Shown here: positions 1 to 11,037 of the stretch, piece after piece
How the letters are laid out: every line of letters begins with the position of its first letter
How positions within the stretch are numbered: the stretch's first letter is position 1
From: Puccinia triticina
Taxonomy: Eukaryota > Basidiomycota > Pucciniomycetes > Pucciniales > Pucciniaceae
Length of the DNA: 64,000 bases
Direction of reading: 5' to 3'
NCBI RefSeq assembly: GCF_026914185.1
Contig: NC_070568.1
Location: forward strand, 124,001 to 188,000
Made by a program: the position numbers and the translations under genes
Notes under the pieces: generated by a model
Database searches by the model: none
Seen by the model: the letters and a program-made list of their open reading frames with translations, nothing else
Told to the model about the DNA's origin: nothing

Positions 1-229
1 GTACCTAAGGATTCAGATAATTAGGATACTGTTTGAAGAACCCTCCCAGGACCGTAAAGTTATTTTAGATATTAGAAAGAAACCCCCAATTTGCCCTGGT
101 AAAGAAACCAGAGACCATATATTATTGTTTCTTTTTCAGAGCACAGTAACAGTTAACGAACGATCGTCATATTAAGAAAACTAGGCTTCAACGAGAATCA
201 ACAAGAGTTTACCCTTCAGTACATTAGAA

Positions 230-2710
230 ATGGGAGAAGGATTTGCTTCAAGTACCCCTTTAAGGAGCAGACCATTGGCAGGAACTTCAGGATTACTTTG
301 GCCAAGCGATGCCACGAACAATCCACCACCACCACCTAGGAAAGACAAAGGAAAGGGTCCAGAAAATCACTTCAGAGATCCTGCTGAAGAAGAAATGTCA
401 GATTCAGATGAAACTCAAAATAACCCACCAAGAAATAATACCCCAAGACAACAGCCGACCGGTTATGGGATTCATAACACTGAAAACAACCAAGAAAATA
501 TGTATCATCCTAATTTTCAACAACAACAACAACAACCTCAAATTCCAGTTCAGCAACCTCAGCCAATATACGTCTATACCCAACCTGAGCACTCAAACAA
601 ACCTAACATCATCAGGAACGAAGAAGGGCTTTACTATGATGGGAGTCAGTTCATGAAGTTTCTACATCGGTTTGAACGGGTAGCCTATGGGTATGGTGCC
701 ACAGATCGTGAGAAAGCAATTCAGATACCACGGTTTATACGAACAGAAGAACTGAAGTGCGAACTCGAGGAAATGGAGGGGTATGAAGAATACGACTGGA
801 CCAAACTGCGAGCTGACATGGTCAAAACCTGGGGCGAGTTAGATAACACCATTATGTACACCACAGAAGACCTCATAAAACTGGCCAAGCAGCAATCAAA
901 GTCAGGAATCTCAACCCATCGAGAATAAAAAGAATATCTTGGAAAATTCACCAAAATCCTCAAGTACCTAGTCAAAAACGAACATGTTAACAAGAAAGAC
1001 GAAGCTGGGGGACTGTTCTTAAGTGCCTTCCCAATGGAAAGTCAAAGAAGTGTTAAACGCATTCTAGTTAGCAAGGATCAGCTTCCAAAAGCTAAGGATG
1101 GCAGTAACAAAGCACCAAAATGGGAAGACTTGATAGCGGCTGCTGAAACAGAAGTTCGTGTGGACAATAGCGTATATACCAATTTCTCAAGTTTCTCTGA
1201 GTCAAACCGGACGATGCAGAAAGAATTGGACCACAAGAAAGGGGATGGCAAACGACGCGAGCAGATGCTGAAAGAAACTCCAAATGAAAAAATAGTGGAC
1301 CAAAAGTTTCAGGACATGCAACAAGAACTAGCTGCACTCAAAAGCCAGGTTCGAAGCAGCTTACCCACAAACTATAATAGGCAAGGTCCCTCAGACAAAC
1401 AGGACTTTTATCGGGGTAACACTCGACCATCCACCCCGGTGTACGACACTCTGGTCTGTTATTATTGCAAACGTGAAGGGCACTCCACAGCCAGATGTCC
1501 AGAATATCTCAAAGATGAGGAACAAGGGCTGGTCAAGCGAAATGGGAAGGATTGGTTCCTACCAGACGGTCAGCACATACCTTGGATACCCTCCAGACCA
1601 ATACGCTCCGTAGTGGCTGGTGCATCAGCAGATCCTAACATGCAAGAAGCTATACAAAGGTTAGCAAAATCCCAACAAGAAGGAAAGGGTAACACCCCAA
1701 CAATGAAAGCCTCAGTACAAACCATCCATTGGAGCCCACCTACTCTAGGCGCTGAGAACTTCATAAAAGTCCATCCTATCACTAGGTCAGAAGCTCAGAA
1801 GGGTAGACGTGGGGTCAGGATCCAAGAACCGGAGCAGGAAGCCATGGATATTGATCATGAAGAGGAGGAATTGGATAAAACTCCAAAGGACACTCCGAAA
1901 AAGACACCTGAGAAAGTTTGGAGCCGAGAGCGGGTACCGACAATCCTGAAGAAGGACTCACCTGAGGAAGCACTACTACAGGACTTGGATAATGTGAAAA
2001 TCCCTACCACCTTTGCACAGCTAACGGCAATATCCCCCTCGTACGCAGAGAAAGTCATAGCCAGGTTGCAGGAACGCCTTCCCGGAAAAAGCACTTCTAC
2101 AACTTATATTAAGACAGAGGCAACTAACATAGCAGCACCAATGACCATACCTGCGGAAGATGAAGATCTCTCAGATCCCTGCTACTACAGTTGTGCCCTG
2201 GGATATGTAACTGCAGAAGTTGGGGGAGAAAAAGTAGACTTCATGGTGGATTCAGGATCCATGGTCAATGTCATTCCTCGATCGGTAGCGGAAGATTTAG
2301 CGCTGGAATCAGTAATAGTGAACATACCAATGCAAGGTGTGGGTGGAGCAAGAGTAGTGGAAAACTGTTTGATACAAATTGGTCGATTCTCCGGGCCAGC
2401 ACATCTTTTCATATCACCAAAGGCTCAAGATTGCATTCTAGGACGACCTTTCCTCTTTGACCACGGATGTACCTTGGAATACCATGAAACAGGAGAAACA
2501 CTCACTTTCCAGGGAAGCAAAGGAAGACGAATTTCAGTACCATTGGCACGAACTGGGCAAGGAAGAGGCTGGGATAATCGAAAGAACCTTAGTACAAATG
2601 TCATCAGGCCTGCTCCTCCATCGGATCCGCTCCAAGAGGAAGGCAAAGAACATCGCATGTTCAAAAAGAAATCAACTCAGCATTTTTTAGAACTTCCGGT
2701 GGCCATCTAG
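230..2710 (+). pseudogene. gag: Gypsy gag with zinc knuckle and aspartic protease, one premature stop
   Basis: One reading frame from ATG 230 to TAG 2708-2710, broken only by TAA at 926-928; the same frame resumes immediately, so this is a point nonsense mutation and not two genes. The N-terminal part is rich in Pro, Asn and Gln with a short poly-Gln run near 520. Further on are a CX2CX4HX4C knuckle (CYYCKREGHSTARC, about 1459-1500) that binds RNA, and a retropepsin-like protease with the DSG active site (VDSGSMVN, about 2245) and the partner motif ILGRPF (about 2437). The protein would package element RNA in cytoplasmic particles and process Gag-Pol. Pol follows in the -1 frame through a slippery heptamer at 2683-2689. 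Confidence 0.85.
2683..2689 (+). promoter_or_regulatory. Putative -1 programmed ribosomal frameshift site (T TTT TTA)
   Basis: In the gag frame the codons read CAT TTT TTA, giving the heptamer T-TTT-TTA with the X-XXY-YYZ phase of a -1 slippery site (the same heptamer as in HIV-1). Gag stops 19 nt later at 2708-2710. The -1 frame is open from here straight into pol, passing its first Met at 2743. A short stem (TAGCT...AGCTA, about 2714-2731) lies downstream. Frame phases were checked by coordinate arithmetic; whether frameshifting happens is inference. Confidence 0.65.
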
Positions 2711-5700
2711 GGAGTAGCTCGCTTCAGCTAGTCAAGCGTGTTATGTCTCGGACACCGGTTTTCTTAGACTGGCTCAAATCTGTTTTTGTAAAATACTTCC
2801 AAAAGACATCAAGACAAACAGCTGTTTTACTGTTAAAACTCTTTTCAGTCAAAAAGAACATCCTTATTATGTTTTTTAAACTGTTAAAATTCTGCAGTGC
2901 CATAAAGAAAGGCTTACCGTTAAAATTCATTTCCAAAGGCACATCTGATTCCAAACCAGGTCTTTCCATCAACACCACAAGGATAAATCAACCGGATAAG
3001 GACCGGCAGCAAATAGGAAAGTTACTCTCCAACGGGCTGGGATCGCTGTTTCAGGAGAAATTATGTCAAAGCTGGAAGGAGGGGAGTTTATGGTGCATGA
3101 CAAAGTACAAACCTGTGGCCAAGAAAGTTCGACCTATCAATCAACCTATTCCGCAGGCTTTGAATCCTCCACTACAAAGACCTCCACTTACTCGAGATCC
3201 CTACAAAACGCCACTTACCCCAAATCCACCTGATTTTGAGCCTACAGCCAGGATTACTGAAGAACGCCTGAAGGTAGTTAACTTTGGACCAGAAGGATGG
3301 CTTTGGGAGGAAGAACTGAAACTCTTCAAGCACGTGATTGTAATGCGAGAAAAAGCGGTGGCGTTCACTCCAGAGGAAAGAGGACTCCTGAAGCATTTGT
3401 ACGGACTACCTTATGTCATACCCGTAGTTGATCACGTACCATGGCAAAAGAAGCCTATACCCATCCCAGCAGCAATCAAGGATGAATACGTGGAGCAAGT
3501 AAGGGAAAGGATACGAAATAAACTTTACGAACAATCCACATCCAGTTACTCCAGTCCAGTGTTCTGCGTGCTAAAACATGATGGGAAGCTGAGGATAGTT
3601 CATGATCTACAAGAAATGAATAAGGTCACCATCAAGGACGCAGGATTGCCCCCAGCAACAGAAGAATTTGTGGAATCATTTGCTGGACGTGCTTGCTATG
3701 GACTAGGCAATATTATGGGGGGTTATGATGAAAGGGAATTAGCTCCAGAATCGAGACCTCTGACCACCTTTGATACTCCCCTGGGGAGATTCCAACTTAC
3801 CAGACTTCCCCAAGGAGCCACCAATTCTGTAGCAGTATATCAGGCGCAAATGATGTGGATCCTTCAGGATGAAATACCTGATCATGTGGGTGTGTTCATT
3901 GACGATGGAGGGATCAAAGGGCCCAAGTCCACATACAACGATGAGGTACTTGAAGAAAACCCAGGGATTCGACGTTTCATCTGGGAATACGCTCAGACAC
4001 TGGAAAGGGTTTTATTTCGAATTGAAGAAGCTGGACTCACAATATCGGGAAAGAAGTTTGCCTGCTGTGTGCCTGCCTTGGATATTGTTGGACATGTAGT
4101 CTGTAAAGAAGGGCGACGGGTTTCTATACAGAAAAAGAATAAGATAACCACTTGGCCAACTCCCAACAATGTCACAGAACTTCGAGGCTTCATGGGAATA
4201 GTAACTTACGTCAGGATATTTGTGAAAAATCTGTCAGAAATTGCAGCCCCTCTTCGAAAGCTCACACGGAAGGATGAGGAATGGATCTGGGACAACAATT
4301 GTGATTCGGCCTTCAACCAACTGAAGGAAATTATTGGAGAGGATATTACGCTGAAGAGACTGGACTATTCAAAAGAGGCGGGGCTCATTATTTTGGCCGT
4401 AGACTCTAGTTTTATTGCAGCAGGGGCGGTACTTTCACAACAGGAATTGGAAACAGGATTAAACCGACCAGTGTTATATGAATCAATTGTGTTTTCACCC
4501 GTCGAGTCAAAATACTCTCAACCAAAACTAGAACTTTGCGGGGTTGCAAGAATTCTGAAGAAGCTGCAGACACTTCTGTGGGGCCAACACTTTGAGCTAC
4601 AGGTGGATGCGCAATCATTGATACAGATGATTAACTCACCATCTCTCCCAAATGCACCAATGACAAGATGGGTAGCGTTCATTCAGCTGTTTTCATTTGA
4701 CATGGTACATAAGCCTGGGAAAACCTTCACACTTCCGGATGCTCTGTCTAGGCGACCCATAAGTGAAGAAGAAGAGGAGTTTTACGAGGACGCAGAGGAT
4801 TTTGATGAGGAGGCACCACTAATTAAAGCCTGCCTACAATTTAAAATAATGTCAACTTCAACGGAACTACTGGAATGGGAAACACCAGGATTCTGGACAG
4901 ACCTCAAATATTATCTGCAAACATTGAAGCAACCTTGTTCCATGGACTCGGATGAATTCCAAAAACTGAAAAGGAAGTCTGTCAATTATTTCATCCGAGA
5001 CGGACGGCTTATGAGAAGGCACTCACCCATGCCACAACTAGTTATCTCCAAAATAGCTTACCAAAGTAAATTATTGCAAATGGTGCATGAAGAGCTTGGA
5101 CACCGGGGGCTGGAGGAAACATATCAGCGACTAGTGTGCCGGTTCTGGTGGCCTAGTTTGAAGAAAAAGGTCAAATTATGGGTACAAAGCTGTGAGCCTT
5201 GTCAAAAGAGGGATCCACTAGTCCCACGAGAAATACAACACCCCACAGGGGAAAGCAGCTTATTTGGACGAGTGGCCCTGGATGTCTGTCATATTAAAGC
5301 AGGAAGATACAAATACTTGCTAGTGGCTCGTGACGACTTGTCTGGCTGGGTTGAAGCAGCTCCCTTGGTGAAACTGACAGCAGCAACCATTGGAAAATTT
5401 CTCTTGGAAGAATGGGTCTACCGCTACGGTGCAATTAAAACGGTAACTGCAGACAATGGGCCTGAATTCAAGAATGAATTTATCAAAGCAGTGGAAAAAG
5501 TGGGAGCAGTATTCAAGCCACCTACCCCTTATTATCCGGAAGCAAATGGAATGATTGAGCGAGGTCACAGACCCATTAAAGACACCTTAATCAAAATGTG
5601 CGGCGAATCTGGGGGAAAGTGGAGAGAATATCTACCTTTAGTCCTCTTTGCGGACAGAATTTCAACCAAGCGCACAACTGGATACTCACCTTACGAGCTG

Positions 5701-6240
5701 GTGTTCGGCCAGAAAGCGGTTCTCCCTGTGGACCTAGAAATGGACACTTATCTGGGAATTGACTGGGCGGAAATACACACTACAGAAGAACTTCTGGAAG
5801 CTAGGACCATGCAATTGGAGCGCAGAGAGGAAATTCTGGGGATAGCTCATGAGAAATTAATGAAAGCCAGGAATTCTTCGGTCAGATACTGGGACAGAAA
5901 AATGGCAGCAAGACTTCGAAAACCTTTGGACCCAGGCGAATTGGTGTTAGTTTATAATAAAAGCTTGGAAGATCAGTGGGGAAAGCTTTTTGCAAATCGT
6001 TGGAACGGACCTTTTAGGATTAGGAAGCAGCTACCCAAGGGATCTTACATTCTGGAAGAACTGGATGGAGTTGAATTGAAAAGAGCCTACGCAGCTTCCC
6101 ATATCAAGCGGTTCTACCCTCGAGGACGCAACCTGACGGATATACAGCTTGACGAGGATCCTTCCCAACCAGAAAACTCAGAGGAGGTGGAAATATCAAG
6201 CAATTCTTCAGAAGATAGCTCATCTAACTGGACTGACTAA
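2689..6240 (+). CDS. pol: Gypsy pol: reverse transcriptase, RNase H, integrase
   Basis: Read in the -1 frame relative to gag, with first Met at 2743 and stop at 6238-6240. Numbering from that Met: RT spans about residues 230-440 with FIDD (the YxDD-box equivalent) at 385-388. RNase H follows at about 540-660 (AVDSS). The integrase has an H2C2 zinc finger near 780 (HEELGHRG ... SCEPCQKR), the catalytic triad D847, D904 and E939, and a GPF/Y-like C-terminal module (WNGPFRIRK). This order, RT-RH before integrase, defines Ty3/Gypsy. The frame is fully open. RT motif A reads LGNIMGGYDER where an Asp is expected before IMGGYD; codon AAT at 3709-3711 puts Asn there, which should abolish polymerase activity. 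The acidic C-tail resembles other fungal Gypsy tails. Confidence 0.9.
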   Translation, partial: RTSGGHLGSSSLQLVKRVMSRTPVFLDWLKSVFVKYFQKTSRQTAVLLLKLFSVKKNILIMFFKLLKFCSAIKKGLPLKFISKGTSDSKPGLSINTTRINQPDKDRQQIGKLLSNGLGSLFQEKLCQSWKEGSLWCMTKYKPVAKKVRPINQPIPQALNPPLQRPPLTRDPYKTPLTPNPPDFEPTARITEERLKVVNFGPEGWLWEEELKLFKHVIVMREKAVAFTPEERGLLKHLYGLPYVIPVVDHVPWQKKPIPIPAAIKDEYVEQVRERIRNKLYEQSTSSYSSPVFCVLKHDGKLRIVHDLQEMNKVTIKDAGLPPATEEFVESFAGRACYGLGNIMGGYDERELAPESRPLTTFDTPLGRFQLTRLPQGATNSVAVYQAQMMWILQDEIPDHVGVFIDDGGIKGPKSTYNDEVLEENPGIRRFIWEYAQTLERVLFRIEEAGLTISGKKFACCVPALDIVGHVVCKEGRRVSIQKKNKITTWPTPNNVTELRGFMGIVTYVRIFVKNLSEIAAPLRKLTRKDEEWIWDNNCDSAFNQLKEIIGEDITLKRLDYSKEAGLIILAVDSSFIAAGAVLSQQELETGLNRPVLYESIVFSPVESKYSQPKLELCGVARILKKLQTLLWGQHFELQVDAQSLIQMINSPSLPNAPMTRWVAFIQLFSFDMVHKPGKTFTLPDALSRRPISEEEEEFYEDAEDFDEEAPLIKACLQFKIMSTSTELLEWETPGFWTDLKYYLQTLKQPCSMDSDEFQKLKRKSVNYFIRDGRLMRRHSPMPQLVISKIAYQSKLLQMVHEELGHRGLEETYQRLVCRFWWPSLKKKVKLWVQSCEPCQKRDPLVPREIQHPTGESSLFGRVALDVCHIKAGRYKYLLVARDDLSGWVEAAPLVKLTAATIGKFLLEEWVYRYGAIKTVTADNGPEFKNEFIKAVEKVGAVFKPPTPYYPEANGMIERGHRPIKDTLIKMCGESGGKWREYLPLVLFADRISTKRTTGYSPYELVFGQKAVLPVDLEMDTYLGIDWAEIHTTEELLEARTMQLERREEILGIAHEKLMKARNSSVRYWDRKMAARLRKPLDPGELVLVYNKSLEDQWGKLFANRWNGPFRIRKQLPKGSYILEELDGVELKRAYAASHIKRFYPRGRNLTDIQLDEDPSQPENSEEVEISSNSSEDSSSNWTD

Positions 6241-6822
6241 ATCAACCTCCTGGGCATGAGGTTAAACTGTTCAAAACTTTAAGAGCATAATTTTTTTTAA
6301 GTTGGGGGAGGAAAGAACTCACTCCTTTAAACTCTTTCTGAAGCTCACAATTCTGGAAACATCAGACTCTCTGTTGGGAAGACACTCTTTGAAGGATCAC
6401 ACTCTTTTCAACAAGATTCAGTTTCTTGTTTAAATTGGACATAATTTTTACGAAAACAAAAATGACCACAAAAAGAAAAAGTTTCTTTATAGATTAAATA
6501 CTTACCTTTTTTTCTCACATATATAATTCTTTTTTTTTTTTTTTTTTTTTTGGCTCTTCTGTTCTCTCACTATAGGTTGGGGACAACCTCTATAAGTTGG
6601 GGGAGGGGGTCTGGGGGGTTTAATTTCACGAAGAAGAGAAGAAAACATTTTTTTGGTTTTTTTTTTTTACAAATTATGTCAATTTTTTTTGGTTTTTTTT
6701 ATGTTTTTACCCCAAACGGACAGTGACAACAGCCTCTACGACAAAGAAAGACAAGAAACCTTAGTATAATTAAATACATAGAAGAAAAAGAACGAAAGAA
6801 GGAATTAGCTCACTGTAGTAGT
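6241..6822. other. Non-coding spacer between pol and the convergent gene, with two polypurine-like motifs
   Basis: No coding frame of note. It contains the string AAGTTGGGGGAGG at 6299-6311 and again at 6594-6606. This is the same string that precedes the LTR at 9746. The rest is T-rich (runs at 6531-6551 and 6651-6668). The extra copies could be inactive or secondary plus-strand priming tracts, or marks of an old insertion between pol and the LTR. Confidence 0.6.
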
Positions 6823-8337
6823 TTACGCATCCCGGACAACCTGGCGTATGGAAGAGCGGTACTCCTCCGAGACTGCTTGGAACACGTGGATTCGCTGAAT
6901 ACGACCTCCCTCGTTCTCGGTCGGGGTGCGTTGACAGTAGGAAATGAAAACGCGGGCAAAAGTCTGATACAACCGAGTATAAGCTTCCGGGTCGAGGCCG
7001 GGAAGTGGAGCAGTTTGAGTCGGAACCGATTGCTGGCGTGGCTCCAGGAGAACCTGAACCTGGGTGTCACTCAAGAATGGGAGATCGCCATGGGGAAAGA
7101 AAGGAGTATGGGCGGGACCGGAAGCCTGAGAGGCGTTTTCGGAATCCGTTATGCCTTCCGCATCGGCATCGGAACCGAGCATGGGCGGGCGATATAAAGC
7201 CTCGACCTCTGGCAACGCGGGTCGGAACATCCACCCGGGAAGAGTCGACCAAGTAGAATCCCACTCGGGAGTTGGAGGGACCTGACCATAAGCTTTATTA
7301 GCAACAAGAATAACCTTAATACAAAACAAAGGAAAAGAGACTTACCCCACCCGACCACTCGAAGAGTTGGTGCAACTCGTCTTCGGTCTCACCAACCTGA
7401 GATTGATCGGCGTCTGAGCCACCAGAACGATCGGAGCGCCTCTCCGACGCAGCAGATCCAACGGACGAGCTACGGCAACTCGTAGCCGGGGTCGTAAGCG
7501 GGGAAGGTTGGGGGGCAGGAGGGACAAGCCAGTCGTCCCCGATAAGGACCCGATTGGACTGGAAAAACTGTGTAGACTCAAGAGCTTAGCAAATAAAAAC
7601 AAAAAAAAAAAAAAAAAAAAAAAGAACAGCGAAAGGATACTCACCGGGTTCTCAGTTGGCTCAGTAGCGGGAGAATAGGCTGGGGAGTCTGTCCCAGACC
7701 TCCAGCCCGGGCTGCGAGGGCGGTAAACGGGAGAGGGGAAGAGAGCATGCGAACCCGCAACCGGGGACCGAAGGCGCGGGTGGAGTCCCACCAAACCAGG
7801 TGGAACCCGCGATGGGGAAGGCGATGGTGTGCGGGGGACATTCGGGGACCCTGGACGGTCATCTGGGGCGATAATCTTGACAATATTGGATTATCAATAC
7901 AATACCTACGATACCGATACCAATAAGAGTAAAAATATAAAAAGGACTTACCGCTGCTACTTCAGCTATCGCATCTCCATCGACAGTGAAGGGGCGCTCG
8001 GGAATTGCAGCCCCATCCTCGCGAGTTCGCCTAACGCGGGCCCGAAGGCCGTGAGATTGTTCAAAAGACTCCATTCGCTGCCTGGTCCATTGAAACCAGG
8101 ATGGGGTGATAACATCACCTCGGTAGATCGGTCCGTCCATAATGATGATAGGATTATGGACAGATGAGCCCGGCTGGAATGAAGCAAAAAAGGTTCAGAG
8201 CAGGAGTAAGCAAACGATCTAAAAACGAGCAAATTAGAGAGATGTACACGACTCGGGGCCTCTGAAGAGACGCCTCGGCTTCTCAAAGGATAAGGTGACG
8301 AAGGGAAATAAGTTCTGTAATAAGTGCAGCGGGGCAT
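6823..8337 (-). CDS. Spliced antisense accessory gene inside the Gypsy element, function unknown
   Basis: Proposed exons on the minus strand: 8337-8248, 8173-7952, 7875-7645, 7567-7346 and 7281-6823 (stop TAA 6823-6825). All four introns are 64-77 nt with GT...AG ends; three donors are canonical (GTAAGT, GTGAGT, GTAAGT), while the first (GTACAT) is the weakest. Every junction falls between codons, and the joined frame is open for about 407 residues. The product is rich in Pro, Ser and acidic residues in the middle (PPTPEW, DSENAS) and ends in a likely helical segment of about 50 residues (YTRLYQTFARVF...). No domain was recognised. The N-terminus MPRCTYYRTY places Cys4 as in the equivalent gene at 60149-61542. 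It converges on pol, ending 583 bp from the pol stop. A TATA box lies about 100 bp upstream of the ATG. The intact frame in a damaged element suggests recent activity or selection. Confidence 0.6.
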
Positions 8338-8438
8338 TGTTTCTAGCTGGGGTAAGGAAAGCAAGATTCTAACAAAGGTGGAAGCGACCTGGGCGAGGAA
8401 GTGGTTGATGGTAGAAAAGTCAGGAGGGGAGGGAGCTC

Positions 8439-8445
8439 TTTTATA
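8439..8445 (-). promoter_or_regulatory. TATA box of the antisense gene
   Basis: Minus strand reads GAGTATAAAAGAGCTCC, with TATAAAA at 8445-8439, about 102 bp upstream of the proposed ATG at 8337. Spacing suits a fungal core promoter. Confidence 0.5.
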
Positions 8446-9745
8446 CTCGGCCGGGGGGGGGCAGCGGGCACTCACCGGATTATATGTACTTTCCTCTGAC
8501 CCACTCCCTGACTTACAAAAAGAACTGGTCCACCCCCATCTCAAGTCGGAAGCGTCGTTCGATGCAACCCGTTGTGAAGCCAGATAGAACCGAAGCCGAG
8601 AAATGGGGGCCACTGTTTGACTATGGACGCACGTACACATACGGGCCCACGAAGAGATGACGAAAAAGAAGAGAGAAAGACGACGTGGTCGTCAGTCTCG
8701 CCATCTTAGCGCCGGCGAAAAAGAAAGAGAAAAAAGGTCTGTACTCACCGCAGAGTATGGGCTATTGAGTCCAGAATGCGAAGCTGTCCGCGGCGGTGGT
8801 ACGAGAAGCGCTGTGGAAGTGAAAACAGGACTGTCAGCTGTCAGATCTGGGATACACAAATGAATCTTTTTTCTTTTTCACATTCTTGGAACTAGGAAGG
8901 AATGGGCCCCGAGTCAAAGAACCCCGAGCAGAAAAGAAAAAGAACCTACGTCGAATAATGAAAGTGGTCCGAGGTTCAAGCAATCGACCTGAGGAAATTG
9001 AGTTGGCCAGCGGCACCGGTGACGTAGTCGAAGGAGCCGGAAGATCGGCGAAGTCGGATTGAGAAGCATCTGCTGGCGGAGGTCAAGTCAATATATTGAT
9101 ACCCCCCCCAAGGGGTAGGGCCGATATACATACACATACCCCGTGGCGGGGTGGGAGTAAACACTCGAGACCCGAACGCGAGGTTGAACGTTCGCAGCAC
9201 CGCAGTCCTCTTGTTGGATTACGTGTAATCCGACAAGACAACTGCGGCGCATTGGATGAACTCCCGCGGGACCCTAATAACTTCGGGCGGGTATGATCAG
9301 CACTGTGTACCCGGGCCCCAAGCCCGACCAACCAATCATCAGGAGGCGGGGTCGAGTCCCCGATCACTACTCGTACACCGAGGCGCGCGGCCTCAATAGC
9401 GCGCACCCTAGGGCGCTAGAGCAACAGCTGCGGCCGTCACCACAGCACAAGCATCACCCCTGCGCAGCTGCGCAGCTGCGCAACTGCGGACTGCGGACTG
9501 CGCGCAGCACTTCGACTCCCTGAACCAACAAAAAGTTCTTGTCAAGAAAAACCCTAAAATTGACAAATATCAAATTTTTGGCCAATTTTCACCCTGCACA
9601 GCCTCTCAAGCCACGTGGCCCAGAAGACGTCAAAATGGCCAATTCTCCAAGGATCATGCAAATCACCACGTAAATTCACCATGTCACAGGTTCAAAATTT
9701 GACAGAAAGCACTTTTCACGTCAAAATTGTCTGGGGACAGACAAT
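8446..9745. other. Upstream and 3' non-coding part of the Gypsy element
   Basis: No convincing gene. On the minus strand several splice-like signals occur (a GTGAGT donor near 8742-8747, a TTCCACAG-type acceptor near 8815), so the antisense gene may have upstream untranslated exons. Bases 9455-9505 hold a GC-rich run of CTGCGCAGCTGCG-type repeats. Bases 9100-9140 contain inverted GGGG/CCCC patches. Confidence 0.4.
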
Positions 9746-9759
9746 AAGTTGGGGGAGGA
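9746..9759 (+). other. Polypurine tract of the Gypsy element
   Basis: AAGTTGGGGGAGGA lies directly against TGTGGTAGACGG, which starts with the TG expected of an LTR. This is the primer site for plus-strand DNA synthesis in LTR retrotransposons. Confidence 0.75.
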
Positions 9760-10232
9760 TGTGGTAGACGGAAAAGTGGAAAAATAAAAAGTTTTTTCTA
9801 TGCCACATAATTACTCATACTAGGCCTCAAGATACCATCAAATGGACCCCAGAAATGGATTCTACGGCCAATTTCACCCCTAGCCATCACTGGAAGCACC
9901 CCTGGACCCCCTCTAGTATGGAAGTTACACCTCATGGACACATATCACACGGCCAGCCCCAGTAACCCAGCTGTCATCTGCCCCAACCCGAGTTTCACAG
10001 TAGTACACTTATACATATCACAGGATACAAACATACATCTCCCTGTCAGGCTACACTCATCACATATTAACTACATACACTCCTTTATATACATAGTATG
10101 ACATCATTTACACTGTTTCTGCAGCCTCAGACTTTGTGTATACACTAATTCCCCCTGTATGACAGCTCATGCAGTCTACTGTTACCTCATGCATGCATTA
10201 GAATGTTCTGTTGTATATTCTGACACCATTCA

Positions 10233-11037
10233 CACTTCAAGAAAAACTCTAGAAACTGCTTGCAGTTGAGATGCAAGAGCTCAAGGCAAGCTGTGCCTCA
10301 TGCAAGAATCAAGCACTGGTTGATTACATGAAAATTGCATAATTTATGCAAGAGTGAGTCTAAGCTCCAAAAAACTGAGTACAGGCTTCAAAATACTGAG
10401 TTGATACCTGTGCAAATTCCCCTTTCATGTGTACATACCCCTTTCATGTGTACATAACCCTTTCATGTGCACATATCCCTTTTTATGCATTCACCCCTTT
10501 CATAATGTGTACATACCCGTTGATGTGCACATACCGCTTTCATGTGCATGTATCACTTTCACAATGTGTACATAGCCCTTTCATCATGTGTTCATCAACC
10601 TTTCAATGTCCCCTTTGAGTTTTTTACATCCCTTTCAATACCCCTTTCATGCATACATACCCCCTTTAATCATGTGTAAATATCCCTTTTATGTGTTAAT
10701 ACACCTTCTCACATTCCCCTTTCATGCATACATATTCATTTCTTATGTACATATCCCTTTCATGTGTACACACCCTGTTTATGTTATTCTGGCTGGATCC
10801 AATGGAACATGGAGTATTTAATAAAAAAAATAAAAGGGTGCTCAGGGGGATGCTCATTTTCAAGGTTGAACATTTGCCTCAGCCTACTGCATGATCACTA
10901 TAGAATGTTCAGCATTGGGATGCTGAACAAGGTGCACCAGCACGGAATTTGGGTGCTTGACTCCAGCTTGAGCTGAGGCTTGATTCAAGCTTGCTGCATC
11001 TCAACTGCAAGCAGTTTCTAGAGTTTTTCTTGCAGTG
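10233..11037. mobile_element. Non-autonomous CACTA-like (CMC) element, copy 1
   Basis: Ends are CACTTCAAGAAAAACTC at the left and the inverted CACTGCAAGAAAAACTC at the right, with about 43 bp of inverted terminal repeat. It is flanked by a 3-bp target duplication TCA (10230-10232 and 11038-11040). CACTG-type ends with a 3-bp duplication fit the CACTA/EnSpm superfamily. It has no transposase. The interior (about 10415-10780) is a degenerate minisatellite of CCTTTCATGTGTACATA units; apparent open frames there are by-products of the repeat. It inserted into the Gypsy LTR. A second copy is at 55525-56768. Confidence 0.8.

Noticed and set aside
9190..9375. Possible tRNA (GGGTCGAGTCC box near 9348)
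   Set aside because: No A box at a suitable distance and no acceptor stem pairing on either strand.
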